Source: an uncultured Myxococcales bacterium
GTDB taxonomy: Bacteria; Myxococcota; UBA727; VGSZ01
Direction of reading: 5' to 3'
Assembly: GCA_903952805.1 (NCBI GenBank)
Contig: CAJBHN010000471.1
Coordinates: forward strand, 1-9,145
Length of the DNA: 9,145 nt
Under the pieces are notes generated by a model that saw only the letters and a list, made by a program, of their open reading frames with translations, was not told where the DNA came from and did not search any database. The position numbers and the translations under genes are program-made. Positions 1-8,620 of the stretch are shown one piece after another; the first letter of the stretch is position 1; each line of letters starts with the position of its first letter.

Positions 1-98
1 CCCATGTGGCGACGGGGGACTACACCGCCGAGAAATTCGAGGTCGAGATGGAGCAGAACCTGGCCACCATCGTGACGGCCCTGACGGCGACACCGTGA
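1..98 (+). CDS. C-terminal end of a probable metal ABC transporter substrate-binding protein (partial)
   Basis: Only the last 31 codons are present, read from position 3 to the TGA at 96-98; the gene starts before the window. The visible peptide includes YTAEKFEVEMEQNLATIV and ends ALTATP. An amphipathic helix of this kind is common at the C-terminus of ZnuA/MntC-type (cluster A-I) periplasmic binding proteins. That family normally lies next to an ATPase and an ABC-3 permease, as here. The identification rests mainly on this gene order, because no metal ligand is in view. Its stop codon overlaps the GTG start proposed for the ATPase gene, so the two are probably translationally coupled. Another ABC-operon gene cannot be excluded. 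Confidence 0.55.
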   Translation, partial: HVATGDYTAEKFEVEMEQNLATIVTALTATP

Positions 99-127
99 GC
101 ACCGTGGGCACCGTGGGCACCGCGGGC
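92..127 (+). repeat. Four tandem 9-bp units at a gene junction
   Basis: Four consecutive units read ACCGTGAGC, ACCGTGGGC, ACCGTGGGC and ACCGCGGGC. The first carries the stop codon of the upstream gene (TGA, 96-98) and the first possible start of the ATPase gene (GTG, 95). The second and third each carry a further in-frame GTG (104 and 113). Adding or losing a unit would keep the reading frame but change the number of start codons at the junction. Confidence 0.8.
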
Positions 128-706
128 GTCATGTCGGAAGCGCCACTGCGGGTGTGGCGACGTGGGCGGCTGCTGGTCGATGGGGCTGAGGGGCTGCGCG
201 TTGGGCCGGGAGACATCGTCGCCCTGCGCGGCGACAATGGGGCGGGCAAAAGTTCGATCCTGCTGGGCTGTCTGGGCCTGTTGCCCTCGACGCTGACGGT
301 GCGAGGCCAGATTGGCTACGTGCCCCAACAGGTCAGGTCGTCGGTCGCCTTGCCGTTGAACCTGGCCGACACGCTGCGCCTGGTGGGCGTACCCGGCCGA
401 CAGCACGAGGCCGTCGTCGCCGCCGCCGCTTTGAACCATGCCACCACGCGCCCGTGGCAGGCCCTGTCGACGGGCGAGCGCATGCGCCTGTTGGTGGCTC
501 GGGCCATCCATTCCCGGGCCGAGGTCTTGCTCCTGGACGAGCCCACGGCGTCACTCGACCCAGACAGCCGCCAGCGTGTCTTGTCCGCGATTGCTGCCGC
601 CGCCGTCGCTGGCGCCGCCGTGTTGCTGGTGAGTCACAACGACGACGACATCGCCGCCCTTGGTGCCCGCGCCGTCGCGGTCGTCGCCGCCCGGGAGGCC
701 ACATGA
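95..706 (+). CDS. ABC transporter ATP-binding protein, probable zinc/manganese uptake (ZnuC/MntB-like)
   Basis: This is the cytoplasmic ATPase that would power uptake through the next gene's permease. The conserved elements are in order in the 203-residue reading: Walker A GDNGAGKS (46-53), Q-loop YVPQQ (75-79), signature LSTGE (124-128), Walker B VLLLDEP (144-150), D-loop SLD and the H-loop histidine in VSHN (181). The signature differs from the usual LSGGQ, and the protein is shorter than typical ZnuC proteins (about 230-260 residues). The GTG at 95 was chosen because GTGA overlaps the upstream stop. ATG at 131 is a fair alternative giving 191 residues and still a full nucleotide-binding domain; no clear ribosome binding site decides between them. 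The 3' end overlaps the permease start by 4 bp (ATGA, 703-706). ABC ATPase is certain; the metal substrate is inferred from the permease family. Confidence 0.88.
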   Translation: MSTVGTVGTAGVMSEAPLRVWRRGRLLVDGAEGLRVGPGDIVALRGDNGAGKSSILLGCLGLLPSTLTVRGQIGYVPQQVRSSVALPLNLADTLRLVGVPGRQHEAVVAAAALNHATTRPWQALSTGERMRLLVARAIHSRAEVLLLDEPTASLDPDSRQRVLSAIAAAAVAGAAVLLVSHNDDDIAALGARAVAVVAAREAT

Positions 707-1581
707 TCGAGGCTCTGTCGACGCTGTGTGGGCAGCTGGTGCAGGCCGGCGTGTTGCCGCCGGCCTTTGTGCACCTGTTCATGGCCCGCGCGCTCATCGC
801 GGCGGTGGTCGTGGGTGGCGTCTTTGGCCTGTTGTCGCCGCTGGTGCAGGCCCGGCGTCTGGCGTTCTTCTCGGCGGCGCTGGGACAATCGGCCATGGTC
901 GGGGTCGCCGTCGGCGTCTTTCTCGGCGAGCCCATCGAGGCACCCTGGGCTGGCCTGTTTGGCGTCACCACCCTGTCGGCCTTGTGGTTGGTCTTTGCCC
1001 GCCGTCGCCTTGGGTTGTCGGCAGACACGCTGGTCGGGGTCTTTCTCGCGATCTCGCTGGCCGTCGGCTTGACGGCGCTGGTGCTGGTCACCCGGCGCTT
1101 CAACATCCACCAGGTGGAAGCCGTGCTGTTTGGATCCCCCTTGACCGTCAGCGACGCCGACCTCGGCGTCCTGATGCTGGTCTCTGTCGTCGTCGTGGCG
1201 GTGGTGGCCGCCAGCACCCGCCCGCTGCTGCTGGACGCTCTGGACCCGGGGCTGGCGGCGGCGGCCCGGTTGAGGACCGGGTGGTGGGAGTACGTCTTTG
1301 TCGCCGTCCTGGCCTGCGCCGTCGTGGTGGCTTTGCGAGTGGTGGGGGCCTTGCTCGTGGAGGCCCTGGTGGTGATTCCGGCGGCGACCGCCCGGCTGCT
1401 GTCGTCGTCGTGGCGCAGGGTGACCGCGCTGTCGGCCGTCCTCGGCGTCGTGGGCGGCGTCGCCGGCGTGGTGGTTTCAGCCGCCAGCCTGGTGCCCGCG
1501 GGCGCCGCCATCGTCCTGTGTCTGGGAGCGGCGTTCGTGGTCGCGGGCCTGTGGTCGGTGCTGCGGGGCGGGCGTCGCTGA
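703..1581 (+). CDS. ABC-3 family metal transporter permease (ZnuB/MntC-like)
   Basis: This 292-residue inner-membrane protein would form the channel of the uptake system. About eight or nine hydrophobic segments can be seen, roughly at residues 28-47, 59-76, 82-99, 108-128, 153-171, 196-216, 217-233, 240-260 and 264-286. The strongest family mark is ALRVVGALLVEALVVIPAAT at residues 210-229, which closely follows the conserved ABC-3 pattern of a small-residue-rich helix leading into VIPAATARLL. Supporting stretches are AVLFGSPL (140-147) and the LAISLAVGL helix. The ATG at 703 overlaps the ATPase stop codon, typical of coupled subunits. Zinc and manganese are the usual substrates of the family, iron a rarer one; nothing here separates them. 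The gene appears to end the operon, since the next 429 bases hold no gene. Confidence 0.9.
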   Translation: MIEALSTLCGQLVQAGVLPPAFVHLFMARALIAAVVVGGVFGLLSPLVQARRLAFFSAALGQSAMVGVAVGVFLGEPIEAPWAGLFGVTTLSALWLVFARRRLGLSADTLVGVFLAISLAVGLTALVLVTRRFNIHQVEAVLFGSPLTVSDADLGVLMLVSVVVVAVVAASTRPLLLDALDPGLAAAARLRTGWWEYVFVAVLACAVVVALRVVGALLVEALVVIPAATARLLSSSWRRVTALSAVLGVVGGVAGVVVSAASLVPAGAAIVLCLGAAFVVAGLWSVLRGGRR

Positions 1582-1590
1582 ACAAGGCGG

Positions 1591-1614
1591 AAACCGTGCC
1601 AGCTGACGCGGTTT
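1591..1614 (+). repeat. Dispersed palindromic repeat, copy 1
   Basis: The left arm AAACCGTGCCA is followed by GC and the right arm TGACGCGGTTT. Nine of 11 right-arm bases match the exact reverse complement of the left arm. It begins 10 bases after the permease stop codon. Confidence 0.85.
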
Positions 1615-1668
1615 TGCCTGACGGATCAGACGCGAACCCGGGCCTGGCCCGAAACCAACCTGTCCCGG

Positions 1669-1692
1669 AAACCGTGCCATGTGGCGCGATTT
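1669..1692 (+). repeat. Dispersed palindromic repeat, copy 2
   Basis: The left arm AAACCGTGCCA is followed by TG and the right arm TGGCGCGATTT, with 9 of 11 bases complementary. Both arms are identical to those of copy 4 on the minus strand. Confidence 0.87.
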
Positions 1693-1778
1693 TCTGGACC
1701 CATTCAGTCTGGGCGCGAGCCCACAAGCCTCATGCGCAGGGTGCCAGCCGGCAGCCCCCAAAGGTGCGGCCGGGTCGA

Positions 1779-1802
1779 AAACCGTGCCAGGTGGCGTGGT
1801 TT
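1779..1802 (+). repeat. Dispersed palindromic repeat, copy 3
   Basis: The left arm AAACCGTGCCA is followed by GG and the right arm TGGCGTGGTTT, with 9 of 11 bases complementary. As forward-sense RNA, both mismatches become G-U wobbles and all 11 positions can pair. Confidence 0.85.
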
Positions 1803-2010
1803 CCCGGCGGCATCGTGGCTCGGCCGAGCGCGGTGGGCCTGGTTGGCGGTGCCGAAGCCGTCGAAATCGCCGTCGTCGTCGGCGCCGGGCCATCGCCCCT
1901 CGACCTGCTCCGGGCGTGAGCAGGCGTTTGTCATGTTTGGGGCGTCGGAGCGGCTGGATGGCTCGCAGCCGGTGCTTGGTGGTATCGACGTGGCTCAACC
2001 AAGGACCCCC

Positions 2011-2610
2011 ATGAAAAAGCTGATGATCGTGGCCTGCCTCGCCTCCTTCGCCGTCCCCGCTGTGGCCCAGTTCCCCGGCATCAAGCTCGACACCAAGGCC
2101 ATCGAGAAGGCCGCCAAGAAGGACGGGGACAAGGCAGCGAAGGAGGCCGAGAAAGCGGCGAAAGATGGAGCTCGGGCTGCCCTCAAGGCTGACCTCATCG
2201 ACACCCTCGCGTTGCCCCGCGGTGATGCCAAGGTCCCCACCACATTCCTGAAGCTTGCGGCAGCGCTGTCGAGCGCCGAACTCGACAAGGCCCTCAAGGG
2301 TCCCGGCCCCTTCACGCTTTTTGCGCCCAGCGACGCCGCGTTCAGCACGATCGCCGAGGTCGACCTCGCGGCCCTGCTGGCCGACAAGGCAAAGCTGACG
2401 TCGGTGCTGCAGTCTCACGTGGTCGCCGGCGCCCTGCACGCCAAAGACCTCAAGGCCGGCAAGCTCAAGAGCCTCGGCGGCGCTGACATCGCCGTGACCA
2501 TCGCCGACGGCAAAGCAAGCTTCGGCGGCGCTCACGTCGTCATGACCGACATCGAAGCCACCAATGGTGTCGTGCACGTCATTGATGCCGTCGTCATGCC
2601 GAAGTCCTGA
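2011..2610 (+). CDS. Secreted fasciclin (FAS1) domain protein
   Basis: This 199-residue protein is exported and carries one FAS1 domain, a fold generally linked to adhesion or extracellular matrix. Residues 1-20 (MKKLMIVACLASFAVPAVAQ) form a clean Sec signal peptide with an AVAQ cleavage region. Residues 24-60 are rich in lysine and alanine with regular acidic residues and should form a charged helix. The FAS1 domain runs from about 61 to 197: it has the H1-like motif FTLFAPSDAAFS (101-112), the central LQSHVVAGAL (133-142) and the C-terminal H2-like motif NGVVHVIDAVVMP (185-197). ATG 2011 was chosen because AAGGA (2001-2005) lies 5 bases upstream and the signal peptide begins there, although the frame is open further upstream. 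The gene stands alone and ends before a strong terminator. The ligand and biological role are unknown. Confidence 0.9.
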   Translation: MKKLMIVACLASFAVPAVAQFPGIKLDTKAIEKAAKKDGDKAAKEAEKAAKDGARAALKADLIDTLALPRGDAKVPTTFLKLAAALSSAELDKALKGPGPFTLFAPSDAAFSTIAEVDLAALLADKAKLTSVLQSHVVAGALHAKDLKAGKLKSLGGADIAVTIADGKASFGGAHVVMTDIEATNGVVHVIDAVVMPKS

Positions 2611-2673
2611 TTGGACGTTCGCTGCCGACGTCGCAGGTGACGGCAGCCGCGACGTGGCGGCGTTGCCTGACGG

Positions 2674-2709
2674 AAAAACAATGGGCGCCATGAGGCGCCC
2701 ATTGTTTTT
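2674..2709. terminator. Bidirectional intrinsic terminator
   Basis: A perfect 16-bp stem pairs AAAAACAATGGGCGCC (2674-2689) with GGCGCCCATTGTTTTT (2694-2709) around an ATGA loop. The G/C-rich top and A/T-rich base give a T-run on both strands. It lies 63 bases after the fasciclin stop and 8 bases after the parB stop, so it should end both convergent units. Confidence 0.93.
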
Positions 2710-2717
2710 GGTGCTCG

Positions 2718-3698
2718 CTACTCTTTGACGCCCATTTTGCGCAGGGCGTCGGCCCTCTCCTGGAAGGAGCGGTAGCGGATGACGATGGAGCCTTCGCCTC
2801 GCTTCTTGGCGTTTTCCCGGACGGTGACCGCCAACGCCAGGTGGTCGGTCAAGCGGCGGGTGATGGCCTTGGAGGTGTCTGACGGCGCTCGTTCGGGGGG
2901 CGGCGTCGTCGTCCCCCGCAATTCTTCCAGGAGTCGAAAGACTGTCCGCCGACTCTTGCCGGTGATGCGCTCCAGTTCGGTCGCCAGGGTGCGTTCGCCG
3001 GCCTTGGGGCGGCCGGACTTGTCGCGGAAACCCGCCGCCTTGAGCTTGCTCATGATGCTGAGGAGCTCAGCCTTGGTGAAGTCGAGGCGCTTTTCGTTCT
3101 CAATGCTTTCGATGGTCAGGGTCTGGGTCGCGACCGGCAGCGACTCGACATCGATGCGGTGGACGGGGATGCCGTGGGGGAAGTGCCGTTGGAAGCCGGC
3201 CTTCAGCAGGGCCAGTTGCTCGTCCGTCAGGATCTCATTGCCGTCGAGGTCGACGTCGGCCCCTTCGCCGTGCTGGTAGCTGTAGAGGCGGCGGATGTCG
3301 TTGTCGGGCAGGGTGCGAAACAGGCTCAAGAATTCGAGGGCGGCCAGTCGCTGGCCCCCTGCCAACACCTCGCCGCGAGCGTTGACCACCGGAAAGTGAA
3401 TCAGGCCGACGGCGGCGATGGACAGGGCCAGGTCGAGGGCGTGGCCTTCGTGCACCAGGCGCACGGCGTCTTCGCGCAGCTTGATGTCGTCCAGGGGCAG
3501 GTAGTACGCAGGAGCGGGCGGCCCGGCGGGGGGAGCTTGGGCCAGCGATGCGGCCACGGTCGACGGCGGCGGCGCCATCAGGGCCTCAGCCGCAGCAAAG
3601 CGGTCGTGCAGGCTGCCTGCGCTTTTGCCGGCCTGCAGCTCGTGCTTCACGCCCGCGCTCATGCTTTTGGCCCAGTCGGTTTTCTTCTCGCGGCCCAT
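2718..3698 (-). CDS. parB: ParB-family partition protein
   Basis: This is a DNA-binding partner for the ParA encoded upstream, expected to bind a centromere-like site. The 326-residue reading has a ParB/Srx N-terminal domain at about 66-135, with LPLDD(IK), SIAAVGLIHFPVV and an AGGQRLAALEFL segment where many ParBs have GERRxRA. SIENEKRLDF follows near 198-207 (compare the ENxQR segment of ParBs), then a helix-turn-helix at about 236-262 (TLATELERITGKSRRTVFRL). A short C-terminal segment, GSIVIRYRSFQERADALRKM, resembles ParB dimerisation ends. The first 60 residues are low in complexity and Pro/Ala-rich. Two ATGs are adjacent (3701 and 3698). GAGGA lies 1 base before the first and 4 before the second, so 3698 is preferred. 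Whether this partitions a chromosome, a plasmid or an integrated element is not shown by the sequence. Confidence 0.87.
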   Translation of the reverse strand: MGREKKTDWAKSMSAGVKHELQAGKSAGSLHDRFAAAEALMAPPPSTVAASLAQAPPAGPPAPAYYLPLDDIKLREDAVRLVHEGHALDLALSIAAVGLIHFPVVNARGEVLAGGQRLAALEFLSLFRTLPDNDIRRLYSYQHGEGADVDLDGNEILTDEQLALLKAGFQRHFPHGIPVHRIDVESLPVATQTLTIESIENEKRLDFTKAELLSIMSKLKAAGFRDKSGRPKAGERTLATELERITGKSRRTVFRLLEELRGTTTPPPERAPSDTSKAITRRLTDHLALAVTVRENAKKRGEGSIVIRYRSFQERADALRKMGVKE

Positions 3699-3850
3699 CA
3701 TGTCCTCAGTTCATTGAATGGTGAAGTGGTCGGTTTTCAGCGCTTTTATCGCAGCAGCAAGCTGCCGTGGCGGATCCCGACGCGTCCAAAACAGCCCGTC
3801 GGTTTCATATGTGAAGAAGTGTGCATCAGAGCAAGCCTGCCTGCCGTACG
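3699..3850 (-). promoter_or_regulatory. parA-parB spacer with parB ribosome binding site
   Basis: This 152-base gap is visibly richer in A+T than its neighbours. It contains the parB Shine-Dalgarno GAGGA (3703-3707 on the plus coordinates), a small inverted repeat GCAGC-AA-GCTGC (3754-3765) and an AT-rich stretch around TTTCATATGTGAAGAAG (3804-3820). It may hold a separate parB promoter or an operator, but I cannot assign a -35/-10 pair. The parB frame continues upstream without a start codon and is closed by a TGA at 3711-3713. Confidence 0.35.
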
Positions 3851-4543
3851 TCAGTTCGACACTCGTCGAAGCGAGGGCTTGGCCGGCTTCTTCGGCAGCC
3901 CCAGCAGCTTGCTGACTTCGTCGACGAGGGCGGTGGCTTCGTCGCGGGCCCGGAGGTCGCGCAGCGTGAGGACGGTGCTGCCCTCGGCCTGGGCCTGGCG
4001 GTAGGCCGTGCGCAGGGTGAGAAAGCTGCGGGCGGCGGGCAGGGGGATTTCCTTGAGGGCTTGCATGGCCGCCAGGGCGAGGGCCGTGCCTTGCACCATA
4101 TTGGGGACCACCCGCACCTGCAGACCGGCGTTCAGGCCGGTGGCCTGCTCGACCAGCCCCACCAGGCGGCTGGTGGCCCAGATGTCGCCGGGAGCCGGGA
4201 TGACCGGGACCAGCGCCAGGTCGGCCACCACCAGCGTCGACAATGTGACCGGTGACTCCAGCGATGGCGGGCAGTCGACGATGATGACGTCGTAGTTGTC
4301 GATGTGGGGCTTGATGGCCCGGGCAATGTGCTGGCGGGTATCGGCCAGGTTGATGACGGCCGCGGGGAAGGGGCGGTCGTCGGTGGCGGCGCTGAACCAG
4401 CGGGTGGCCGTCCCCTGTGGGTCGCCATCGACGATCAACGTCGAGAAGCCCCGGGCAGCGAGGCTGCCACCGAGGGTCATGGCGACGTTGGTTTTGCCGC
4501 AGCCGCCTTTTTGGTTGCAGACGGTAACGAGTTTGGCGGTCAT
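3851..4543 (-). CDS. parA: ParA-family partition ATPase (small, type Ib-like)
   Basis: This Walker-type ATPase probably works with the downstream ParB to position DNA. The 230-residue protein has the deviant Walker A KGGCGKT with its signature lysine (12-18), the A' motif LIVDGDPQGTA (36-46), Walker B VIIVDCPPS (86-94), and VPVIPAPGDIWA (112-123), which matches the corresponding loop in ParF/VirC1-like proteins. There is no N-terminal HTH, so it belongs with the small ParAs rather than the larger autoregulating type Ia proteins. The ATG at 4541-4543 is supported by GAGGGAG placed 5 bases upstream and by the usual start just before the first beta strand; an open frame extends upstream but has no ParA features. 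It is the first gene of the parA-parB pair, and two palindromic repeats lie upstream. A MinD-like role is less likely given the ParB neighbour. Confidence 0.9.
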   Translation of the reverse strand: MTAKLVTVCNQKGGCGKTNVAMTLGGSLAARGFSTLIVDGDPQGTATRWFSAATDDRPFPAAVINLADTRQHIARAIKPHIDNYDVIIVDCPPSLESPVTLSTLVVADLALVPVIPAPGDIWATSRLVGLVEQATGLNAGLQVRVVPNMVQGTALALAAMQALKEIPLPAARSFLTLRTAYRQAQAEGSTVLTLRDLRARDEATALVDEVSKLLGLPKKPAKPSLRRVSN

Positions 4544-4617
4544 GGCGACTCCCTCAGAGAGGGCGCATCGAAGCACAAAGACAGCCTCCAAGGGAAGCGC
4601 GCCGACCCGCCAGGACG

Positions 4618-4641
4618 AAATCGCGCCAACTGGCACGGTTT
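4618..4641 (-). repeat. Dispersed palindromic repeat, copy 4
   Basis: Read on the minus strand, the left arm AAACCGTGCCA is followed by GT and the right arm TGGCGCGATTT, the same arms as copy 2. It lies 75 bases upstream of the parA start. A GAACCCGGGCC motif (4647-4657, minus) sits just outside it, as also happens near copy 2. Confidence 0.87.
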
Positions 4642-4680
4642 GGGACGGCCCGGGTTCACGGTTGGTCAGCGTGCCCATGG

Positions 4681-4704
4681 AAATCACGCCATCTGGCACG
4701 GTTT
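4681..4704 (-). repeat. Dispersed palindromic repeat, copy 5
   Basis: Read on the minus strand, the left arm AAACCGTGCCA is followed by GA and the right arm TGGCGTGATTT, with 8 of 11 bases complementary. It lies 56 bases after the stop codon of the ADP-ribosylglycohydrolase gene and in the same sense as that gene. Confidence 0.85.
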
Positions 4705-4759
4705 GCTCGGTTTCCTCGGTTGCACGTCACGCCCAGGACCGGGCCGCGACCGTTGGCCA

Positions 4760-7917
<3,158 letters not shown>

Positions 7918-7975
7918 GGGGTCCACAGCGTAGCAGAACCACCAACCGGGTGGGGAATCCTGCTACCATCGGTGG
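7918..7975. promoter_or_regulatory. Divergent control region with nested inverted repeats
   Basis: Fifty-eight bases separate the divergent receiver/J-domain and FHA genes. An outer inverted repeat GTAGCAG (7930-7936) / CTGCTAC (7960-7966) encloses an inner one, CCACC (7939-7943) / GGTGG (7949-7953). TGCTACCAT (7961-7969) resembles an extended -10 element. It ends 6 bases before the FHA start codon, so a transcript from it would be leaderless or nearly so. Operator or promoter function is inferred. Confidence 0.45.
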
Positions 7976-8422
7976 ATGGCCCGGTTCGTTGACCTCGTCG
8001 CCGTGGAAGGCCCCGATCGGGGCATGCGCTACTCCATCGAGGAGGGCACCTATCGCGTCCTCGCTCGTGCGCAGGACGACTCCACGTCAACCATGCAGAT
8101 GACCTGGGACGGCGCTCGCATCCTCGACAGCGAGGCCCAGGCCCGCGCCGACGAGGTCCTTGGCGACCGGGGGAGGACCGGCGTGACCCCGCACCGGGCC
8201 CGCACCGGCAGCCGCAAGCGAGGCCCCGATATCGTGCTGAAGGATGGCTCGGTGAGCCGGACCCACGCCCTGGTTTTCGTCGACCGTGACGTCGTCAGTG
8301 TCGCAGACTTGATGTCCACCAACGGCACCCGGGTCAACGGCGACACCGTCCGTGACGTCGACCTGCGCGAAGGCGACGTCGTCCATCTGGGCAAGACCAA
8401 GCTGCGCGTCGAAGCAGGGTAG
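7976..8422 (+). CDS. FHA (forkhead-associated) domain protein with an internal insertion
   Basis: This small protein (148 residues) would bind phosphothreonine peptides. The C-terminal half (about 84-146) has the core: DIVLKDGSVSRTHALV with the SRxH signature (94-97), then the STNGT loop (114-118), and VNG..(V)...DLREGDVVHLGKTKLRV. The first strands are at residues 4-31 (DLVAVEGPDRG and YRVLAR, with LAR in place of the usual GR). They are separated from the core by about 50 hydrophilic residues (33-83), where typical FHA domains have only a short loop. ATG 7976 begins just before the first strand; the GGTGG before it is too close to be a good ribosome binding site. The gene is divergent from the receiver/J-domain gene. 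No kinase or fused output domain is present, so it is probably an adaptor. Confidence 0.88.
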   Translation: MARFVDLVAVEGPDRGMRYSIEEGTYRVLARAQDDSTSTMQMTWDGARILDSEAQARADEVLGDRGRTGVTPHRARTGSRKRGPDIVLKDGSVSRTHALVFVDRDVVSVADLMSTNGTRVNGDTVRDVDLREGDVVHLGKTKLRVEAG

Positions 8423-8620
8423 TTGGCCGTCGTCGCCCCGATGTCGATGTCGGATGCTTGTTGGCGAGGCGCTGTTCATCACGAAAGCTGCATGATTTCC
8501 AGCATCAGCGAAGTCGGCTGCTGCATCCGCACTTCCGTGTTGCGCCCGGACGGGCAAGGCGCCACAAGCAAGCGGTGGTCTCCGCCGTGGCGACCCTCCG
8601 TCTTGACTGACGGTGCCGAC
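8423..8620. other. Spacer between the FHA gene and infC
   Basis: No gene is recognised here. The infC frame stays open through the spacer in the same frame as the FHA gene, whose TAG closes at 8420-8422. The translation is rich in Cys, Trp and Ser and unlike its neighbours, so I treat it as untranslated leader. A short hairpin GCCCG-GA-CGGGC (8544-8555) lacks a T-run. TTGACT (8603-8608) looks like a -35 box, but no -10 partner is evident. Confidence 0.4.

Larger units (their letters stand above)
1582..2010. other. Gene-free stretch with three palindromic repeats
   Basis: The stretch separates the permease from the fasciclin gene. It holds three copies of the window's 24-base palindrome, starting only 10 bases after the permease stop, and a GAACCCGGGCC motif (1634-1644) that also occurs in the parA upstream region. 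The second half (about 1810-2010) is plain GC-rich sequence. Reading frames open through it show no recognisable protein and arginine/proline-rich composition. I see no convincing promoter for the fasciclin gene and no hairpin followed by a T-run after the permease. Confidence 0.6.

Noticed and set aside
333..1511. Long antisense frame across the ABC ATPase and permease genes
   Set aside because: It is a mirror of GC-rich coding sequence; its translation is Arg/Thr/Pro-rich with no domain, while the plus strand encodes clear ABC subunits.
1681..2010. Open frame running into the fasciclin gene from upstream, giving a 309-residue reading
   Set aside because: The extra part has no family features and crosses palindromic repeats, and a signal peptide with a ribosome binding site marks the start at 2011.
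2663..2674. TTGCCTGACGGA shared between 1614-1625 and 2663-2674
   Set aside because: A single 12-base match is expected by chance in a window of this size and composition, and the flanks do not align.
3711..3850. Minus-strand frame in the parA-parB gap whose translation looks protein-like (for example HFFTYETDGLFWTRRDPP) and lies in the parB frame
   Set aside because: It has no ATG, GTG or TTG after the parA stop, ends at a TGA four codons before parB, and has much lower third-position GC than the real genes. At best it is an old remnant.
4631..4706. TGGCACGGTTTGC at 4694 resembling a sigma-54 promoter (TGGCACG-N4-TTGC)
   Set aside because: The GG-to-GC spacing is 2 bases too short, and the TGGCACGG half belongs to the palindromic repeat family, whose other copies lack the TTGC box.
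8423..8620. Continuation of the FHA frame through the spacer into infC, suggesting a read-through FHA/IF-3 fusion or a longer IF-3
   Set aside because: The translation is unusually rich in Cys and Trp and has no family features. An open frame of this length is expected by chance in GC-rich DNA.
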